Positions 53,924 through 62,831 are shown, numbered from the stretch's first letter. The stretch is DNA of 64,000 nucleotides from Pycnococcus provasolii (GCA_938743325.2 OW568864.1:1116001-1180000); one strand, 5' to 3'. Numbers and translations are program-made. Notes: generated by a model not told the origin, from the letters alone.

Positions 53924-56340
53924 GTTGCGTGGCTGCTGATTCGCACCGGCAACGTCGCCACCCTCGTCGTGCCCAAACCGTCAGGGTTCCAATACATGAC
54001 CCCTTTCGCAGGTACCACGTACGCATTATAGGCGTAGTGGAACAACGTGGGTATGAGGCAATCAAATACCGCATTGTCCTCCGCCACCACCACTGAACAT
54101 GGCATCCAGGTTTCGTTCTCCGTCCCGGGCGCCACTGCACACGTCATGCCCGCCTCGAGTGGTACTTCTTCGCCCTTCCCCTCTCCCATCGCTGTGGTGA
54201 GATCGTGGGACAGAGTGGGTACACCCCGTGGAAGTGCGCCTTCAAGTTTCTTCCACAAACTTGCGGTAATAACCCACACGTTACACCCGGTATCGGACAG
54301 CGGACGTCGCGCCCGTACCGCCGCCTTCCCTAGGCGGAACTCAACCGTGCCCTCAGGGAGACGGTGTGGAGGCACCTTAATTTCGCCCTTGACAATTTGG
54401 CGCACCAATTCTGCAGCCGCCATTACCTTGGCATTCGTCTCCGGCGCCTCCGGTGTCTCTGTGGGTAACTCTTTCGTTGCGAGTGCACCCACTGACGCCT
54501 CATCTACGCCCACCACCTCGCTGTGGAGTTGTAAGCTCACCACTGCACGTACGCCATGCGCACGCACCGCTGCCAATTCCTTCACTATTGGTTGGCTCTG
54601 CGCTGGCTTCTCTCCTCGCGTGAGGAATGATTCAGGTAACGGCTGCGCGTTGACTCGGGAGTCCGCTGCGGCCGCCGTGCTGATCATAGGCTCGTCGTGC
54701 CCACCTGACACGCACACGCTAGCCGTCTTCCTACCTTGCGTGCCACCCTGGTGACCTTGCAAGTCGGCGTCAGCTAACGCCGCGGCAACGGCTGCCGCCA
54801 CCGCCGCTTCTTCGTCCCTCTCAGCCAATGCGGCTGCCACCGCCGCATCGATACGTTGCTTGCGTCCCTCTTCCGCAGACGCCGTGGCGGCAATGCCAGG
54901 CTTGCTTCCGACCGGGACAACCTTGCCCTCAGTGTCGAGCATGAGCCCTCCTGACATAGCTTTGTCCTTGGGAGTGTTACACATGTAACATTGAGTCTTT
55001 GACGCGAAATTCGCTCGGTTGCCTTTGGCTCGGCACCCTATGACTCCACATTCCCAATCACCTGGTCTTGGCACTTGACCTGTGGGCTGAGCACCTCCCC
55101 CTACGCGCCCCGTGGCTGCGTTCGGGTTCCACCTCCCACCTCCGACTGGCGCGGCCACCGCTGCCGTGTCAATTTCTGCCACCGCCGCTACCCTGTTCCG
55201 CCGCGTAGTCTGTGACATGGCGTGCACTTGCTTGTGGACGGAACAATTACCATTGGTGTGCTTGCCCTCTGGATGTAGTTCGCACGTTGCGTTTTCCCAC
55301 GCCGTGTCGCCAAACTTTGGTTTCACGAGCGACTGGAGTTGTTTCACCAATTGGTATGGCGTGATGTTCACCTCCTCGCGACGAGCGCCACCTACGGCAG
55401 CTTCACTTCGGTTGAGCCTGTTCCACTTGATCTGGGCCTGCTTGGAGATGGCCCTTATTAACCCAATGGCTATGCCCTGTCGCGTTGTGAGCCGGCGCGT
55501 ACGTGTCGCCATGGCAAACAGCTCAGGGTGTTCACCTTCCGCCTTAACTCGCCGCGCATTCTCTGTGAGCAAGTCCTGCACCTCCTCTGGTTGGAGTGTT
55601 ACGTCGGACATGTCTGAATGCGCCTCGTCGTGTGTCGAGACGGCCTCCATCCCTTCGGAGCTCTTCACCCACTCCCGGAGGTACTGGTGAAGCTCTGAAT
55701 GCTTAGTGTACGCGTCTACCACGACACGCTGGAGTTGCTCCATGTTGTACTCCGGCGCGACGCGTTCGACCTCCTGCTCCATCAACTTGGCCATGTGTTC
55801 AGGGCGGTCCTTCTTCCCACTCACCTTAATCGTGTGAAGTTGGGAACTCTCTAACTTGTTACGCTTAGTAACAAATTCTTTACGTACGGCGCCGTCCCAT
55901 TTAGTGAACAGCTCCGCCGCCGCTTTCGCCACTGCCTGTCTCTCGCTTCCCGTCTCGGCATCCTTGCTGGCGGCAAGCGCTTTCTTGAGCCAATCGGCGT
56001 CGTGCTGCGTGTCCTGCAGTAGTGTCCACGCCGGCGTGCCTTGAGCCGTGTTCGCCACCAAGAACGTCAACACCGTTTGGTAATTGGCGTTATGCAACTT
56101 CGGTTGATACAACTGTTGGAAGTTGGCCAACCACCTCGCCGCCTCCTCCGATGTCTCGGATCCCGTGAGCGGACTCAGGTGCGACGACCTGCTACCGCTC
56201 GCGTTTGCATCTCCACCGTCGCTCATCGCTGTCGGCTCTTCGGTACCCTCGCCGTCTACGCTTGGTGCCTCGTCAGTGACGTCGCGTCCCTCTTGCTCGT
56301 TGGAGATCTGTCTTTGACGACGTTGTGATCTCGTGAGCAT
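53830..56340 (-). CDS. Retrotransposon ORF1: Gag with RanBP2-type zinc finger and aspartic protease
   Basis: 836 residues from MLTRSQRRQRQ. A helical Gag core (about 70-260; ARWLANFQQLYQPKLHNANY onward) is followed by an Ala/Val-rich linker. A zinc finger of RanBP2 type follows at about 425-460 (GDWECGVIGC...NRANFASKTQCYMC), where most Ty3/Gypsy Gags have CCHC knuckles. The retropepsin core has the catalytic LSDTGCNVWVI near 682, then FDCLIPTLFHY in the flap/second part. ORF1 ends at 53830 and overlaps the ORF2 frame by 94 nt. It supplies capsid and protease for the element. The N-terminus is acidic and Ser-rich. Confidence 0.88.
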   Translation of the reverse strand: MLTRSQRRQRQISNEQEGRDVTDEAPSVDGEGTEEPTAMSDGGDANASGSRSSHLSPLTGSETSEEAARWLANFQQLYQPKLHNANYQTVLTFLVANTAQGTPAWTLLQDTQHDADWLKKALAASKDAETGSERQAVAKAAAELFTKWDGAVRKEFVTKRNKLESSQLHTIKVSGKKDRPEHMAKLMEQEVERVAPEYNMEQLQRVVVDAYTKHSELHQYLREWVKSSEGMEAVSTHDEAHSDMSDVTLQPEEVQDLLTENARRVKAEGEHPELFAMATRTRRLTTRQGIAIGLIRAISKQAQIKWNRLNRSEAAVGGARREEVNITPYQLVKQLQSLVKPKFGDTAWENATCELHPEGKHTNGNCSVHKQVHAMSQTTRRNRVAAVAEIDTAAVAAPVGGGRWNPNAATGRVGGGAQPTGQVPRPGDWECGVIGCRAKGNRANFASKTQCYMCNTPKDKAMSGGLMLDTEGKVVPVGSKPGIAATASAEEGRKQRIDAAVAAALAERDEEAAVAAAVAAALADADLQGHQGGTQGRKTASVCVSGGHDEPMISTAAAADSRVNAQPLPESFLTRGEKPAQSQPIVKELAAVRAHGVRAVVSLQLHSEVVGVDEASVGALATKELPTETPEAPETNAKVMAAAELVRQIVKGEIKVPPHRLPEGTVEFRLGKAAVRARRPLSDTGCNVWVITASLWKKLEGALPRGVPTLSHDLTTAMGEGKGEEVPLEAGMTCAVAPGTENETWMPCSVVVAEDNAVFDCLIPTLFHYAYNAYVVPAKGVMYWNPDGLGTTRVATLPVRISSHATCTAVDEPEHNSQDGSGNEELARLLVDALRA

Positions 56341-56529
56341 GCACTGGGATCCTCCGAGTGTGGGCCGTGATCCTCGCCTGGCGCTGACCTACTATGCGTA
56401 AGCCGCAGCCTTAGGCCGTGGGGAACCTACTTTCTGCCTCCCCAACTGGTGATCTCACACGTGGATCTGAGGATCCCGGGGCCACCTGTCAGTTCCTTTT
56501 TGGAAACCAACTCGGCCCGCTCCCTGTCA

Positions 56530-56633
56530 GGTTTAGGGTTAGGGTTGCGTTCGTAACCCTAACAGAAACCCTAATCAGAGACCCTAACGGTAACCCTAGT
56601 AGCAACCCTAGTCAGAAACCCTGGTCAGAACCT
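56530..56633. repeat. Degenerate telomere-like array with ~12-bp spacing
   Basis: Two TTAGGG units are followed by about six CCCTAA/CCCTAG/CCCTGG units separated by CAGAAA- or GGTAA-type spacers, roughly one per 12 bp. Confidence 0.8.
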
Positions 56634-56997
56634 TACTCAGTTGTCGGGACCTTGTCCCCCTTGTGTAGGTCTTAGGTGTACCCCCTTCCCTGTAGGTCTT
56701 ATGCTCAGGACCAACTGTGGATCCCCTCGTTACAAGCAAACGACAAAGGGTTTTCCACCCTTTTCTCAGTTCGGGTTTTGGAACGAGACAAGTGTCTTCA
56801 AGTTCGGGTTTTGGATTTATTCTAACGAGTTGCCTTCTCGGGTTTTATAGTGGAGGAGGCTTTGATAAAAGCCCCCGAGCCCGTTTTTTAACGAGGTTGG
56901 TTCGCCCACTTCCTCAGGGACCCCAACTAATTTATACACTAATTTATACGCGCGTGCGCGCCAACTGCTGACTGCTGTCGTTGTGGTCGTGTGGGAT

Positions 56998-56999
<2 letters not shown>

Positions 57000-57029
<30 letters not shown>

Positions 57030-57104
57030 GATCGTTGTCCCTTTGGGATTCCTCTCCTGCTGCTGCTGCTGCTGCTGCTGCGATCGTGGTCCCTTTGGGA
57101 TTCC

Positions 57105-57148
<44 letters not shown>

Positions 57149-57278
57149 GATCGTGGTCCCTTTGGGATTCCTCTCCTGCTGCTGCTGCTGCTGCTGCGAT
57201 CGTTGTCCCTTTGGGATTCCTCTCCTGCTGCTGCTGCTGCTGCTGCTGCGGTCGTGGTCCGGTCCCTTTGGGATCCTC

Positions 57279-57309
<31 letters not shown>

Positions 57310-57425
57310 GATCGTTGTCCCTTTGGGATTCCTCTCCTGCTGCTGCTGCTGCTGCTGCGATCGTTGTCCCTTTGGGATTCCTCTCCTGCTGCTGCTGCTG
57401 CGATCGTGGTCCCTTTGGGATCCTC

Positions 57426-57456
<31 letters not shown>

Positions 57457-57605
57457 GATCGTTGTCCCTTTGGGATTCCTCTCCTGCTGCTGCTGCTGCT
57501 GCTGCGATCGTTGTCCCTTTGGGATTCCTCTCCTGCTGCTGCTGCTGCGGTCGTGGTCCGGTCCCTTTGGGATCCTCCTCCTCTCCTGCTGCTGCTGCGG
57601 TCGTT
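57000..57605. repeat. Composite tandem array of (CTG)n plus a fixed spacer
   Basis: Eleven to twelve units, each a (CTG)4-12 tract followed by CGATCGTTGTCCCTTTGGGA (or a CGGTCGTGGTCC variant) and TTCCTCTC. Unit length varies from about 40 to 65 bp with CTG number. All three forward frames stay open across it because of the repeat, which is not evidence for a gene. Confidence 0.95.
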
Positions 57606-57625
57606 GTCCGCGTTTTTGTGTAAAA

Positions 57626-58274
57626 TGAAATGTAACTAACTCACGTCACACACTACTCACAATCTCCCTCCACACCACCAGCGCCACCACCACCACCCCA
57701 GGCGAGCCCACGAGGCTCGACCAGGCGACAACGGACAACCCTAGTTGTTTTACCACCCTAACTCCACAAGGCCGGAGCCAAGTTACACTTAAAACTCTCT
57801 CTCTCTCTCTCTCTTCACCGGTCAACAAGCGTACGCCACTCGTGCGTACACAAAAACGCGTTGACAATGGCAGCAGGGAAACCCATACAACCACAGCCCA
57901 CCACACACAACCGTGGGGCCACCTTGCAATAGGCAACCTCCACACGGGGCCGCCTTGCAACGGGCAACCTCCACTCGGGGCACCTCACCTGTCCACATCA
58001 CGTGACCTTGCAAGTCCCCATGAACAGCGGACAAAAATGACATTAATGTCATTTTTGTCCGCACTTCACGGGGACCAAGAAAATCCACATTAATGTGGAT
58101 TTTCTTGCTGATACGTCATCCTGATAACGTATCCCCGAATCATCCACACTCACCCATATTTATCTTGAGGGGGCCCAAACCCTCACCAACTCTAGAAGGT
58201 TGGAGGCACTTATTCCACACACACACCACTCACCACCGCACCACTGCGCCACCACACCGCCATGCCGCGCGACA
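57626..58274 (-). repeat. 5' LTR (649 bp)
   Basis: Identical by eye to 46711-47359. On the minus strand it begins TGTCGCGCGGC and ends TTACATTTCA. It should contain the element's promoter. Confidence 0.95.
58027..58107. repeat. Twin perfect palindromes, 5' LTR copy
   Basis: 58027-58062 (36 bp) and 58076-58107 (32 bp), identical to the pair in the other LTR. Confidence 0.95.
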
Positions 58275-58842
58275 CCTGCTGCCCTAGTGCTGTTGCTTAC
58301 AATTGGTGTGTGAGGCTCTGACTCGTCGTCGCTCTCTAGCATCAATTAACAGCCAACTGCTGCACTCCTTGCGTCTCTCGGTCCCTTGACGCCAGCTTTC
58401 AAGCTTTTACGCACTAATTAACCACTGATGCCCCAAGTCAATTCACCAATGGAGGACCTGTCCCCCTTAACAACTGCAGCTCGCCGGGACTGACAGCTGT
58501 GACTCTCGGGTTTGAATAGTAAAGAAAACGCTGTCCAAACGTTACTGTGACTTACTACCAACCACTACTTGACTCTCCTCGGCTTATACGTTAAGAAACA
58601 CACACACACTCCTGGAACGTGCACCTTAAGCACGTAAAAGCTTGCCCGAGTGAAGAGCACCGGTGTAACCGGGCCTCCCCCTCTTACCTCAGCCCACTCT
58701 TGGCACCGGGACCTTCCCCCGGGGCCACCTTATTCCTAAGTCCTAACTGTCTCTTCTCCTCCCCTTCTGACGCGTTGCCGCCACCTCCTTCCATCGGCCG
58801 CGCAGCGCCTCTTTCTCTTAACCCCCAAACACATCAAACACA
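58275..58842. other. Non-coding flank beyond the 5' LTR
   Basis: 568 bp with no recognised gene or repeat; the sequence adjoining the LTR (CCTGCTGCCC) does not match the flank of the other LTR. Confidence 0.5.
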
Positions 58843-59039
58843 TCAGTGCACCCTCCGGGCATGACACGCGTCGAGGAGTTGTTCCTCGCACGCCTCGCAC
58901 CTTTCTACGGTTGCTTGGTGCGCCTTGTGCAGCTGGTCGAGTTTTTGCGTGAGGCCGACTATTAGCTAAAGCCCCCCCTTTACGCGGCCAAAACCCTAAT
59001 CGCCCGTAGCAACCAGTGTACACACCGCCTGGACGAAAA

Positions 59040-59088
59040 AAGTGGTGGGAAAACTCGGGGGGCTGCCCCCCGAGTTTTCCCACCACTT
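59040..59088. repeat. Hairpin with 23-bp perfect arms inside the MITE
   Basis: AAGTGGTGGGAAAACTCGGG plus GGG pairs with its exact reverse complement across a 3-base CTG loop. Confidence 0.95.
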
Positions 59089-59199
59089 AGTTTTTTCATC
59101 GGATGCGAAAATAATTTTTTCACCGTTGTAAAAAAAAGCTTGGTCGTAATTTTGGTCGGGGAGGGGTCCCCCCCCGACCTAACCCGACCTGTCTGCCCA

Positions 59200-59560
59200 C
59201 CATGCCGGCGCCATGGCGTCGTCGCCGGCGCTAGTGGCGCGCGTAGTGGCGCAGTCTATGGCGCGCAGTGGCGTGCCTGGCTGCCTGGCTGCCTGTTCAG
59301 GTGCACGTGTGCCTCTTGTAAGACTCTTGTGTAACAACATCAACAACATCTTGCCGCATCCTTAAGGTCACCCACTCTCCCTTAAGGTCGCCTTCCCCCT
59401 CCATGTTCATGTAATGTGAAAGATGTTGTTACATGTTCTTACATGAGTGTCTCAAACGTTGTCACAGTCAGCCCGTAAGCCTGGACAACAGTCAGACGCC
59501 ACAGACTGCGCCACTACGCACGCCACTAGCGCCGGCGACGACGCCATGGCGCCGGCATGG
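59200..59560. repeat. Long inverted repeat (58-bp arms, one mismatch) inside the MITE
   Basis: Arms at 59200-59257 and 59503-59560 (start CCATGCCGGCGCCATGGCG) match at 57 of 58 bases, enclosing 245 bp. This makes the element a foldback structure. Confidence 0.93.
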
Positions 59561-59725
59561 CGAGCAAACATTATTTTCCCTCCCCGACCATTTTCCCCGA
59601 CTAGGGATCTTGGTTCCCTCCCCGACCATTTTCCCCGACTAGGGGGTGGTATCAGAAAATCTGTTTTTTTCCCCCAAATGGCCAAAACCGGGGTCTAAAG
59701 GGGGGGCTTTAGCTAATAGTCACCC

Positions 59726-60000
59726 TGAGTCTCCCCACCTCCATGGCGAGCGCGCGCTGCGACGCGGCGTCGAGCAGGAGTGCAGGAGCAGGTTCGTCGT
59801 CCATGAAGTTTTCCTTTCCATCTTCCTGAGGGCGTGAGTGTTCGTCGTGTGCAGCTGGTCGAGTTTTTGCGTGAGTCTCCCCACCTCCATGGCGAGCGCG
59901 CGCTGCGACGCGGCGTCGAGCAGGAGTGCAGGAGCAGGTTCGTCGTCCATGAAGTTTTCCTTTCCATCTTCCTGAGGGCGTGAGGAGTCGTCGTGTGGAG
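59726..60000. repeat. 146-bp tandem duplication in the pseudogene
   Basis: The unit starting TGAGTCTCCCCACCTCCATG at 59726 restarts at 59872. The copies are nearly identical over about 115 bp, then diverge after the CGTCGTGTG segment. Confidence 0.9.
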
Positions 60001-60079
60001 GGTTGAGCGGTGTGCTTCTTCTTCGAGGCGTTTGCAGCATGGGAGAGTCGGTTGCGGCTTGAAGAGGCCGAGGTCAGGC

Positions 60080-60133
60080 TCGACCTTGCAAGAGGTTGCA
60101 AGACCTCCGGTCGACCTTGCAAGAGGTTGCAAG
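60080..60133. repeat. 31-bp-period direct repeat
   Basis: TCGACCTTGCAAGAGGTTGC plus AAG occurs at 60080-60102 and again at 60111-60133. Confidence 0.9.
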
Positions 60134-60180
60134 GTTCCTGGCCGACCTCGACTAGGGGGTGGTCAGAAGAATCTAACTTC

Positions 60181-60260
60181 GGATTAGGGTTTCGGATTAG
60201 GGTATTAAGGAGAGGATTAGGGTTTACCAGTAAAACACACTATTTTCCTTAAAACCCTAA
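60181..60260. repeat. Scattered telomere-like units
   Basis: GGATTAGGGTTT, GGATTAGGGTAT and GGATTAGGGTTT, then AAAACCCTAA, spaced by 10-25 bp. Confidence 0.75.
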
Positions 60261-60293
60261 GTCACGGCGCGGGTCACAGGAATTCGGGGGGTG

Positions 60294-60353
60294 GTCATGA
60301 CGCGTCATGACTTACCCCCGTTACCAGGTCACCGGTGACCCGGGTCATGACCC
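60294..60353. repeat. Cluster of three perfect palindromes
   Basis: GTCATGACGCGTCATGAC (60294-60311), GGTCACCGGTGACC (60327-60340) and GGGTCATGACCC (60342-60353). All contain GTCA/TGAC half sites. Confidence 0.9.
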
Positions 60354-60597
60354 GTGGCAACTATAGGCCGTGCCAGCGACATGCCGCTGTGGCGGGCGCA
60401 TCTTTCGAGCACCTCTGCGATTCCCTAACACTAACGGGAAGGTCGAACTAGGAGGTCGAACTATTCTTTTGAAATTTGAAGGGTTTAGCTTTCAGGAAAA
60501 GGCATTTGAGGGGAATAGGAATAAGAAAGGCATTTGAGATTAGGCGGAACTCACTGATTTTAACTGTAACATAATGAATCGAATCATCGTTAAAGGC

Positions 60598-62073
60598 TTA
60601 CAATTGCGCCTCCAGCTCAGACTCGTCAAAGTCTTCCTCTTCTTCTTCCTCTTCGTCGTCAAAGTCTTCCTCCTCTTCGTCATCATCCTTTTCGTTAACA
60701 ACACGGATGCCGCGCGACGAGCATACCGCCTCAAGTGCCACCTGTCCCTCGCCACCTCTCAACTGACACCGGCTCACGTCGATCTGCTCGAGGGCGGGAA
60801 ACGCGCCGTCATTCATCGCCTTCGCAAGCACGAGTGCGCCACGCTCGCCGAGCTCCATGTTATCCGCCAGGCCAAGAGTTGTCAGACTAGGAGCGGCGCC
60901 AAGAGCAACCACAATGCGCGTCGCGCCGCGCACCGACACCTCATTCTGCGCAAAGTTCACCCTTTCAAGCGCGGGAGCACCCGTTCGACGAAGGGCGAGA
61001 CAGATTGCCGCAATTCCAGGCGCACCAAGTCCCGTGTCGCCGACAAGCAGATGCCGAAGGCACGCGCCGTGCTTTAGCACAACGCGTGCGATCGCCAAGC
61101 CATTCTCCTCGGAGATCATATTGTCCGTCAGCTCCAGGTGCTCGAGCGACGCATCTGGCAACGAAGCAAGCGCCTCCAACAGTGCACGCCCACCATCCTC
61201 CCCGACGCGCGTCGCAGTCATGCGAAGCTTAGACAAGCGAGGAGCGCGCGCCACGAGAGCAGCCACGGAGGTGGCACCCTCGTCACCTGCCATGTTGTTG
61301 TGCAGGTGCACTTCCCTGAGCTGCTCGGGCGCGACGAGAAGCTCGTGGATCGCCGCCGCGGCGGCGGCGGAGACGCCGTTGTTCTGGAACTTGACGCATT
61401 CCAAGCACTTCTGGCTCTGCAGCAGCGGTGCAAGAGCACGAATTCCCTTCTCACCCAGCGCGTTGTCAGATACATCGAGCCGTCTGATGGAGCACAACTC
61501 CGCCACGCCGCGCGCAATGGTGCCGAGCACCTCCATCGCCTCTTCTTCTGGCCTCCCTGCGAGCACGTCGGCCATGTCCAGTTCCTCCAGGGTCTCGCAG
61601 TTCACGCGGCACACCTCGGCAATCACGCCCGCCGCCTCGACGTCGTAGCTCTTATTTCCGAGCTTAAGACGACGCACTCCCGCCTTGCTGATGGCGTCGG
61701 CGAAACGCTCACGTGCCGCGGATCCCATGATGAACTCGCGTGCACCCGCGCTGACGTCGAAGCTGCCCTCCTCCGCCGGCGCCGCCTCCATAGCGGAAAG
61801 GCTCTCAGCGGCATCCTTGACTGCCTGCACGAGGAGCTCGCCCGCCTTTTTGAGGTAGAGCCTGAGCGTTTCCGACGCCTCGCGCGTTCCCGTGGTTGTG
61901 GACTTGGACGCCTCCGCGAAGGCGAACGCCTGCTGCTCGACGGCGCGCGCGAGTCCCTCGGCGTGTCCGAAGGATGGCAGCGGCGACGATCGGCAGAAGC
62001 ACATGCGCGCGGCGTTGTCCGCGGCGTAGGCGCGCAGCGTCGCGCGCTGCGAGTCCGTGGCTGGCCACTGCAT
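60598..62073 (-). CDS. Ran GTPase-activating protein with plant WPP-type domain
   Basis: 491 residues from MQWPATDSQRATLR. Residues 1-95 match the WPP domain plan of plant RanGAPs (WPATDSQRATLRAYAADNAA, HAEGLARAVEQQAFAFAEAS, TLRLYLKKAGELLVQAVK); the motif itself is WPA rather than WPP. It is followed by the RanGAP lead FDVSAGAREFIMGSAARERF and about nine RI-type LRRs (IRRLDVSDNALGEKGIRALA, LREVHLHNNMAGDEG, LEHLELTDNMISEENGLAI, LERVNFAQNEVSVRGA), ending in an acidic Asp/Glu tail (FDDEEEEEEEDFDE). RanGAP stimulates Ran GTP hydrolysis at the nuclear envelope, where the WPP domain anchors it in plants. This pairing is a Viridiplantae signature. Confidence 0.93.
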   Translation of the reverse strand: MQWPATDSQRATLRAYAADNAARMCFCRSSPLPSFGHAEGLARAVEQQAFAFAEASKSTTTGTREASETLRLYLKKAGELLVQAVKDAAESLSAMEAAPAEEGSFDVSAGAREFIMGSAARERFADAISKAGVRRLKLGNKSYDVEAAGVIAEVCRVNCETLEELDMADVLAGRPEEEAMEVLGTIARGVAELCSIRRLDVSDNALGEKGIRALAPLLQSQKCLECVKFQNNGVSAAAAAAIHELLVAPEQLREVHLHNNMAGDEGATSVAALVARAPRLSKLRMTATRVGEDGGRALLEALASLPDASLEHLELTDNMISEENGLAIARVVLKHGACLRHLLVGDTGLGAPGIAAICLALRRTGAPALERVNFAQNEVSVRGATRIVVALGAAPSLTTLGLADNMELGERGALVLAKAMNDGAFPALEQIDVSRCQLRGGEGQVALEAVCSSRGIRVVNEKDDDEEEEDFDDEEEEEEEDFDESELEAQL

Positions 62074-62258
62074 CGTTGTGTGTTGCGAAGGTGCGTTGGC
62101 GAGGTGTGGAAAGCGGCGGCTGGTTGGATCAATAATGGGGGAGAGGGAAGGGGGAGAGGGAAGGGGGCGGGAACGATCGGAGGGAAGGGGAAGGTCCAAG
62201 GGGTCTCTTCTTCAGATCTCTTCCTCATCATCGGGTATGTATCGGGGTTTCTACTACC

Positions 62259-62831
62259 TTACAGGCCGGTAAATTCGCCACCCATGTACGTGTAGTTCGG
62301 CGTGAGACCCACGTCCGCCGCGACTAGCATCGTCTGAAGAATTGCGTAAATGACGTATATCGCGAGCGCGATTCCGCCGAGCGTACCGACTGCACTGACA
62401 GGCCCCTTCTTGATGGCATCCCACACGGGCTTGAGCGCGACGTATGCGGTGCCGAGCAAGACGCTGAAGAAATACCGCACGAAGCGTGCGGTGTTGTCCC
62501 AGAAGTCGTCGTTCGACGCGATGTCGAAGAGCGGCACCGCGGAAGTTGCCGATGCGTGGTGGTGCGCGACGTCCGCGGCGTGTGCAGCGTCCGTGGCGAC
62601 GAGCGTCGTGATGAGCGCGAGCGCCACCGCGGGTCCCAGCGCGACGGCAGAGTTGTCCCTACCGTAGTTCTGTTGATCTCTTCGTTGTCCCGTTGACGCA
62701 GCGGCGTCGTGGTCGTCTTTGGTTGCGCGAGCTCGCGAATGCGTTTGCGTTCTCCTCGACGCGTGGCAACGTATCCGCAGATGCGTGTGCGTGCAAGCTG
62801 ACGGGCGTGCAGCAATACGGGCGGCGGTCAT
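62259..62831 (-). CDS. Plastid membrane protein, Ycf33/DUF751-like
   Basis: 190 residues. An Arg/His/Thr-rich transit peptide (about 1-50) is followed by VALGPAVALALITTLVATDA ending in AHA, which may be a cleaved thylakoid signal or a first helix. Then FDIASNDDFWDNTARFVRYF, FSVLLGTAYVALKPVWDAIK and SAVGTLGGIALAIYVIYAIL give two membrane helices in the spacing seen in Ycf33/DUF751 (WDN..R..RYF....LG, KGP, helix, TML). In some algae Ycf33 is plastid-encoded; here it would be nuclear. The function is unknown in the family. Assignment is from pattern only. Confidence 0.65.
   Translation of the reverse strand: MTAARIAARPSACTHTHLRIRCHASRRTQTHSRARATKDDHDAAASTGQRRDQQNYGRDNSAVALGPAVALALITTLVATDAAHAADVAHHHASATSAVPLFDIASNDDFWDNTARFVRYFFSVLLGTAYVALKPVWDAIKKGPVSAVGTLGGIALAIYVIYAILQTMLVAADVGLTPNYTYMGGEFTGL

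Larger units (their letters stand above)
56341..57625 (-). other. Retrotransposon leader (between 5' LTR and gag)
   Basis: About 1.29 kb. Next to the LTR lies a CTG-rich tandem array (57000-57605), followed toward gag by unique sequence with repeated GTTCGGGTTTTGG elements (56765-56825) and a degenerate telomere-like array (56530-56633). A leader of this length and repetition is unusual. No credible upstream gene is seen. Confidence 0.75.
46711..58274 (-). mobile_element. Ty3/Gypsy-like LTR retrotransposon, apparently complete
   Basis: 11,564 bp, transcribed on the minus strand: 5' LTR 57626-58274, leader 56341-57625, ORF1 (gag-protease) 53830-56340, ORF2 (pol plus extra domains) 47507-53923, and 3' LTR 46711-47359. 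Both ORFs are uninterrupted. The order RT, RNase H, integrase places it in the Ty3/Gypsy group. The LTRs start TG and end CA and appear identical, so insertion is recent. The bases outside the two LTRs do not form a matching target duplication. No standard tRNA primer site is obvious after the 5' LTR, and no strong polypurine tract is seen before the 3' LTR. Confidence 0.93.
58953..59725. mobile_element. PIF/Harbinger-like MITE, 773 bp
   Basis: Terminal inverted repeats of about 30 bp: left GGCCGACTATTAGCTAAAGC, right (reverse complement) GGGTGACTATTAGCTAAAGC, both continuing with seven C and TTTA. It is flanked by a TGA direct repeat (58950-58952 and 59726-59728). The empty-site sequence is preserved in the neighbouring tandem copy at 59866-59880, confirming the ends. 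GG-start TIRs with a 3-bp TNA target fit PIF/Harbinger. There is no transposase frame, so it is non-autonomous. Confidence 0.85.
58843..60040 (-). pseudogene. Small coiled-coil gene broken by a MITE and a frameshifting duplication
   Basis: Read on the minus strand, the part right of the MITE gives RPQEDGKENFMDDEPAPALL, then LDAASQRALAMEVGRLTQ. The part left of it continues exactly with KLDQLHKAHQATVERCEACE and ends in ACHARRVH and TGA (58843-58845). A 773-bp transposon sits inside the LTQ codons, flanked by a TGA duplication. In addition a 146-bp tandem duplication (59726-59871 and 59872 onward) shifts the frame, as 146 is not a multiple of three. Helical, Glu/Gln/Lys-rich content suggests a coiled coil. 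The family is not recognised, and the upstream start is uncertain. Confidence 0.65.
60134..60597. other. Intergenic, 3' side of RanGAP
   Basis: Holds telomere-like units, three adjacent palindromes and the RanGAP 3' UTR. A direct repeat of AGGCATTTGAG occurs at about 60499 and 60528. No gene is seen. Confidence 0.55.

Noticed and set aside
56981-57639. Three overlapping forward frames of 210-218 codons
   Set aside because: They are open only because of the CTG/spacer tandem array; all three frames give Ala, Cys or Leu homopolymers.
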